Source: Deltaproteobacteria bacterium (GTDB lineage: Bacteria; Desulfobacterota; SM23-61). From it: 14,218 bases of DNA. Positions 12,575 to 14,218 of this stretch are shown in pieces. The stretch spans positions 1-14,218 of the forward strand of contig JAPLIW010000427.1 of the NCBI GenBank assembly GCA_026388915.1. Reading direction: 5' to 3'. The translations under genes were made by a program, and so were the position numbers. The notes below the pieces were generated by a model. It searched no databases. It saw only the letters and a list, made by a program, of their open reading frames with translations, and was not told where the DNA came from. Position 1 is the first letter of the stretch; every line of letters begins with the position of its first letter.

Positions 12575-13540
12575 GTGAGGCTGGCCACGTATCGGAAAGG
12601 AAAAGCAGCCCGCCTGGGAATCGTCTGGGGGGACCAAGTGATCGACTACAACGTCGGCGCCCGGCTGATGTCCCCCAAAGGCAAAGGGGCCGCAAGGGCT
12701 TTTGCGGACGTGGATCTGCGAGGCTTTCTGTCCCTGGGAGCTTCCGCCATCCGGATGGCCAAAAAAGTTGAAGCTTGGGTTGGAAAGCAATCCGCAGGGA
12801 AGTCCCGGCCCTCCCTGAAGAGCTGGGTGTTTGACCTAGCCAAGGTCAAGTTGCTCCCGCCCCTGAACAATCCCCCCAAGATCCTGTGCCTGGCGAGAAA
12901 TTATGCCAGCCACATCCGCGAAGTTTCCGAGGTGGATCCATTGCCCGAAGATATTCTGGTCTTCATGAAACCGGCGACGGCCATTATCGGGCCGGACGAT
13001 CCGGTGGTCATCCCCCCGGAATGCCGGCTCCTGGACCATGAGGTCGAACTGGCTTTGGTGGTGGGGAAAAGAGGGCGTAACATCCCCGAAGAGAAAGCCA
13101 TGGGACACCTGGCCGGATACACCATCCTGAACGACATTTCCGACCGGGAATACCGACGGATGAAAAATCCCCCCCACCATGTGAACTGGTTTTTCATGAA
13201 AGCCCAGGATACCTTTGCTCCCCTAGGTCCTTTCCTGGTCGGAAAAGAGGAGATCCAAGACCCCCACACCCTGCGGTTGCGGTTGTGGGTGAACGGGGAA
13301 CTTCGCCAGGACAGCGCTCGGGAGGAGATGATCTTCAAGGTCCCGGCGATCCTTTCCCGCATTTCCCGCTTCGTCACCCTTGAACCCGGGGATATCATCG
13401 GCACGGGGACCCCGACCGGAACTTCTTTCGGAACGCAAAAGTATTTAAAAAGGGGGGATGTGGTGGAATGCGAAATCGAAGGGATCGGCCGGCTGCGGAA
13501 CGTCATCCGGGTGGAAGAACCGCTATATCGAACAAGGTAG
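12575..13540 (+). CDS. Fumarylacetoacetate hydrolase (FAH) family protein
   Basis: A 321-aa protein. Residues 1-95 form the FAH-type N-terminal domain (MRLATYRKGKAARLGIVWGD) and about 100-320 the catalytic domain. The catalytic part includes KILCLARNYASHI, metal ligands in DHEVELALVVG (E156, E158), NDISDREY (186-193), FMKAQDTFAPLGP and the GDIIGTGTPTG signature. FAH-family enzymes hydrolyse or decarboxylate C-C bonds in beta-diketo acids, for example in aromatic catabolism (HpaG/HpcE, MhpD relatives) or as oxaloacetate decarboxylases; the substrate here is unknown. The start is GTG at 12575 with AGGAG 6 nt upstream. It directly follows the deacetylase-like gene. Confidence 0.92.
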   Translation: MRLATYRKGKAARLGIVWGDQVIDYNVGARLMSPKGKGAARAFADVDLRGFLSLGASAIRMAKKVEAWVGKQSAGKSRPSLKSWVFDLAKVKLLPPLNNPPKILCLARNYASHIREVSEVDPLPEDILVFMKPATAIIGPDDPVVIPPECRLLDHEVELALVVGKRGRNIPEEKAMGHLAGYTILNDISDREYRRMKNPPHHVNWFFMKAQDTFAPLGPFLVGKEEIQDPHTLRLRLWVNGELRQDSAREEMIFKVPAILSRISRFVTLEPGDIIGTGTPTGTSFGTQKYLKRGDVVECEIEGIGRLRNVIRVEEPLYRTR

Positions 13541-13797
13541 GCAAGGATGAATCCTTCTTCCTGCCTCCTCCGGAGGAAGAAAGAAAATCCAAAACTATTT
13601 AGCCACAGGGGACACAGAGAGCACAGAGATATAAAGGCTACGAATAAGAATCGTCTTGCAACGCTCAAAACTCAAATTATCTTTCCCAGACATTCGTATG
13701 GGTCCTTTATCTTTTAGCCCTAAAACTTCTGTGGCCTCTGTGCCCTCGGTGGCAAAAGCTTTTGAGATTCTGGTCTTTAAGGGAGGATGAACAATCC
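13541..13797. repeat. Inverted repeat and palindromes between the FAH and second MBL genes
   Basis: Just after the FAH stop there is a perfect 12-bp palindrome TCCTCCGGAGGA (13566-13577), and TTCTTCC (13555-13561) pairs with GGAAGAA (13575-13581). The two cannot form fully at the same time, and no T-run follows. A longer imperfect inverted repeat joins 13601-13641 (AGCCACAGG, ACACAGAG, GCACAGAG, then TAAAGG and TACGAAT) with 13691-13753 (ATTCGTA, CCTTTAT, CTTCTGTGGC, CTCTGTGCC, GGTGGC). No gene is seen in the region. Confidence 0.65.
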
Positions 13798-14218
13798 ATG
13801 AGTCCGGTGAAAGTCCGGTTTCTGGGAACCGGCGACGCAGTCGGGAGCGGAGGACGCTTCCAGACGTGCATCCAGGTGCTGGCGGGAGACCAGAATTTTC
13901 TGATCGATTGCGGGGCCACGTCGCTCACGGCCATGAAACGATTTGGGGTGGATCCCGCCTCGATTGACCGGATTCTGGTTTCTCATTTACACGGGGATCA
14001 TTTTGGGGGGATCCCTTTCTTCGTGATGGACGCTCAGTTCGGGCGGCGGGTCAAGCCGCTTCAGGTGGCCGGTCCTCCGGGGATCGAGGCCCGGGTCAAG
14101 GAGGCCCTGGAGGTGTTATTCCCACGATCCTCGCAGACTCAGCTACTATTCGAAACCCGTTTCGTCGAGCTTCCGGAGGGAAGGTCTACTTCCCTGGGTG
14201 CGCTGGCCGTGAGGCCCT
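13798..14218 (+). CDS. MBL-fold hydrolase, RNase Z-like (3' end beyond window)
   Basis: The first 140 codons of a metallo-beta-lactamase-fold gene run open to the window edge. The N terminus MSPVKVRFLGTGDAVGSGGR is the beta-strand/GTG start common to the RNase Z/ElaC and related branch. H63-x-H65-x-D67-H68 (SHLHGDHFGG) is the zinc signature, preceded by NFLIDCGA (33-40). RNase Z relatives process tRNA 3' ends, but many close homologues act on small molecules, and the missing C-terminal ligands prevent a decision. The ATG at 13798 has GGGAGG 11 nt upstream. The ATG at 13787 is rejected because its frame stops after four codons. Confidence 0.85.
   Translation, partial: MSPVKVRFLGTGDAVGSGGRFQTCIQVLAGDQNFLIDCGATSLTAMKRFGVDPASIDRILVSHLHGDHFGGIPFFVMDAQFGRRVKPLQVAGPPGIEARVKEALEVLFPRSSQTQLLFETRFVELPEGRSTSLGALAVRP

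Noticed and set aside
11219..12790. Minus-strand open frame of 523 codons
   Set aside because: It lies antisense to the deacetylase-family gene and the ends of purC and FAH, all with strong catalytic motifs. The antisense product is compositionally odd and resembles no family; it follows from high-GC codon bias.

Overview
The window reads as a bacterial chromosomal segment. GC is fairly high, genes are densely packed, and most intergenic spaces carry dispersed palindromic repeats. The hrcA-grpE-dnaJ heat-shock block, a tatA/tatC pair, rubrerythrin-like and iron-sulfur flavoprotein-like genes, and this repeat style suggest an anaerobic member of the Desulfobacterota (old Deltaproteobacteria). 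That placement is inference; no rRNA or other decisive marker is present.

Layout. 1-169 holds a palindromic repeat cut by the window edge. 252-1445 (-) is an MFS transporter, and 1696-2271 (-) a ferritin-like/rubrerythrin-type protein. 2665-3231 (+) is an FMN reductase-type flavoprotein with a compact Cys cluster. 3362-4135 (-) is a metallo-beta-lactamase (MBL) fold hydrolase and 4297-5070 (-) a short-chain dehydrogenase, separated by a hexamer-based palindrome. 5071-5838 has no gene but holds a complete 133-bp palindromic element, a large interrupted palindrome, and a sigma70-type promoter followed by a CIRCE-like operator. 5839-8711 (+) is hrcA-grpE-dnaJ with no dnaK. 8742-9939 (-) is tatA/B-tatC, converging on dnaJ. 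9940-10548 is repeat-rich and includes a second 133-bp element with a perfect 6-bp target duplication. 10549-13540 (+) is purC, a histone-deacetylase-family amidohydrolase and an FAH-family protein. 13541-13797 is another inverted repeat, and 13798-14218 (+) is the 5' part of a second MBL-fold (RNase Z-like) gene.

How the genes work together. HrcA probably represses its own operon through the CIRCE-like site just downstream of the -10 box. GrpE and DnaJ are translationally coupled by an ATGA overlap and would act on a DnaK encoded elsewhere. TatA/B and TatC form the core of a twin-arginine translocase, with a good promoter upstream of tatA. The deacetylase-like and FAH genes are 12 nt apart and likely co-translated, but their substrates cannot be read from the sequence.

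The most distinctive content is non-coding. There are three copies of a terminal-inverted-repeat element built from GAAA-capped hairpins whose stems co-vary, one of them inserted into an older repeat, plus several unrelated palindromes. I saw no CRISPR array, tRNA, rRNA or intact transposase.
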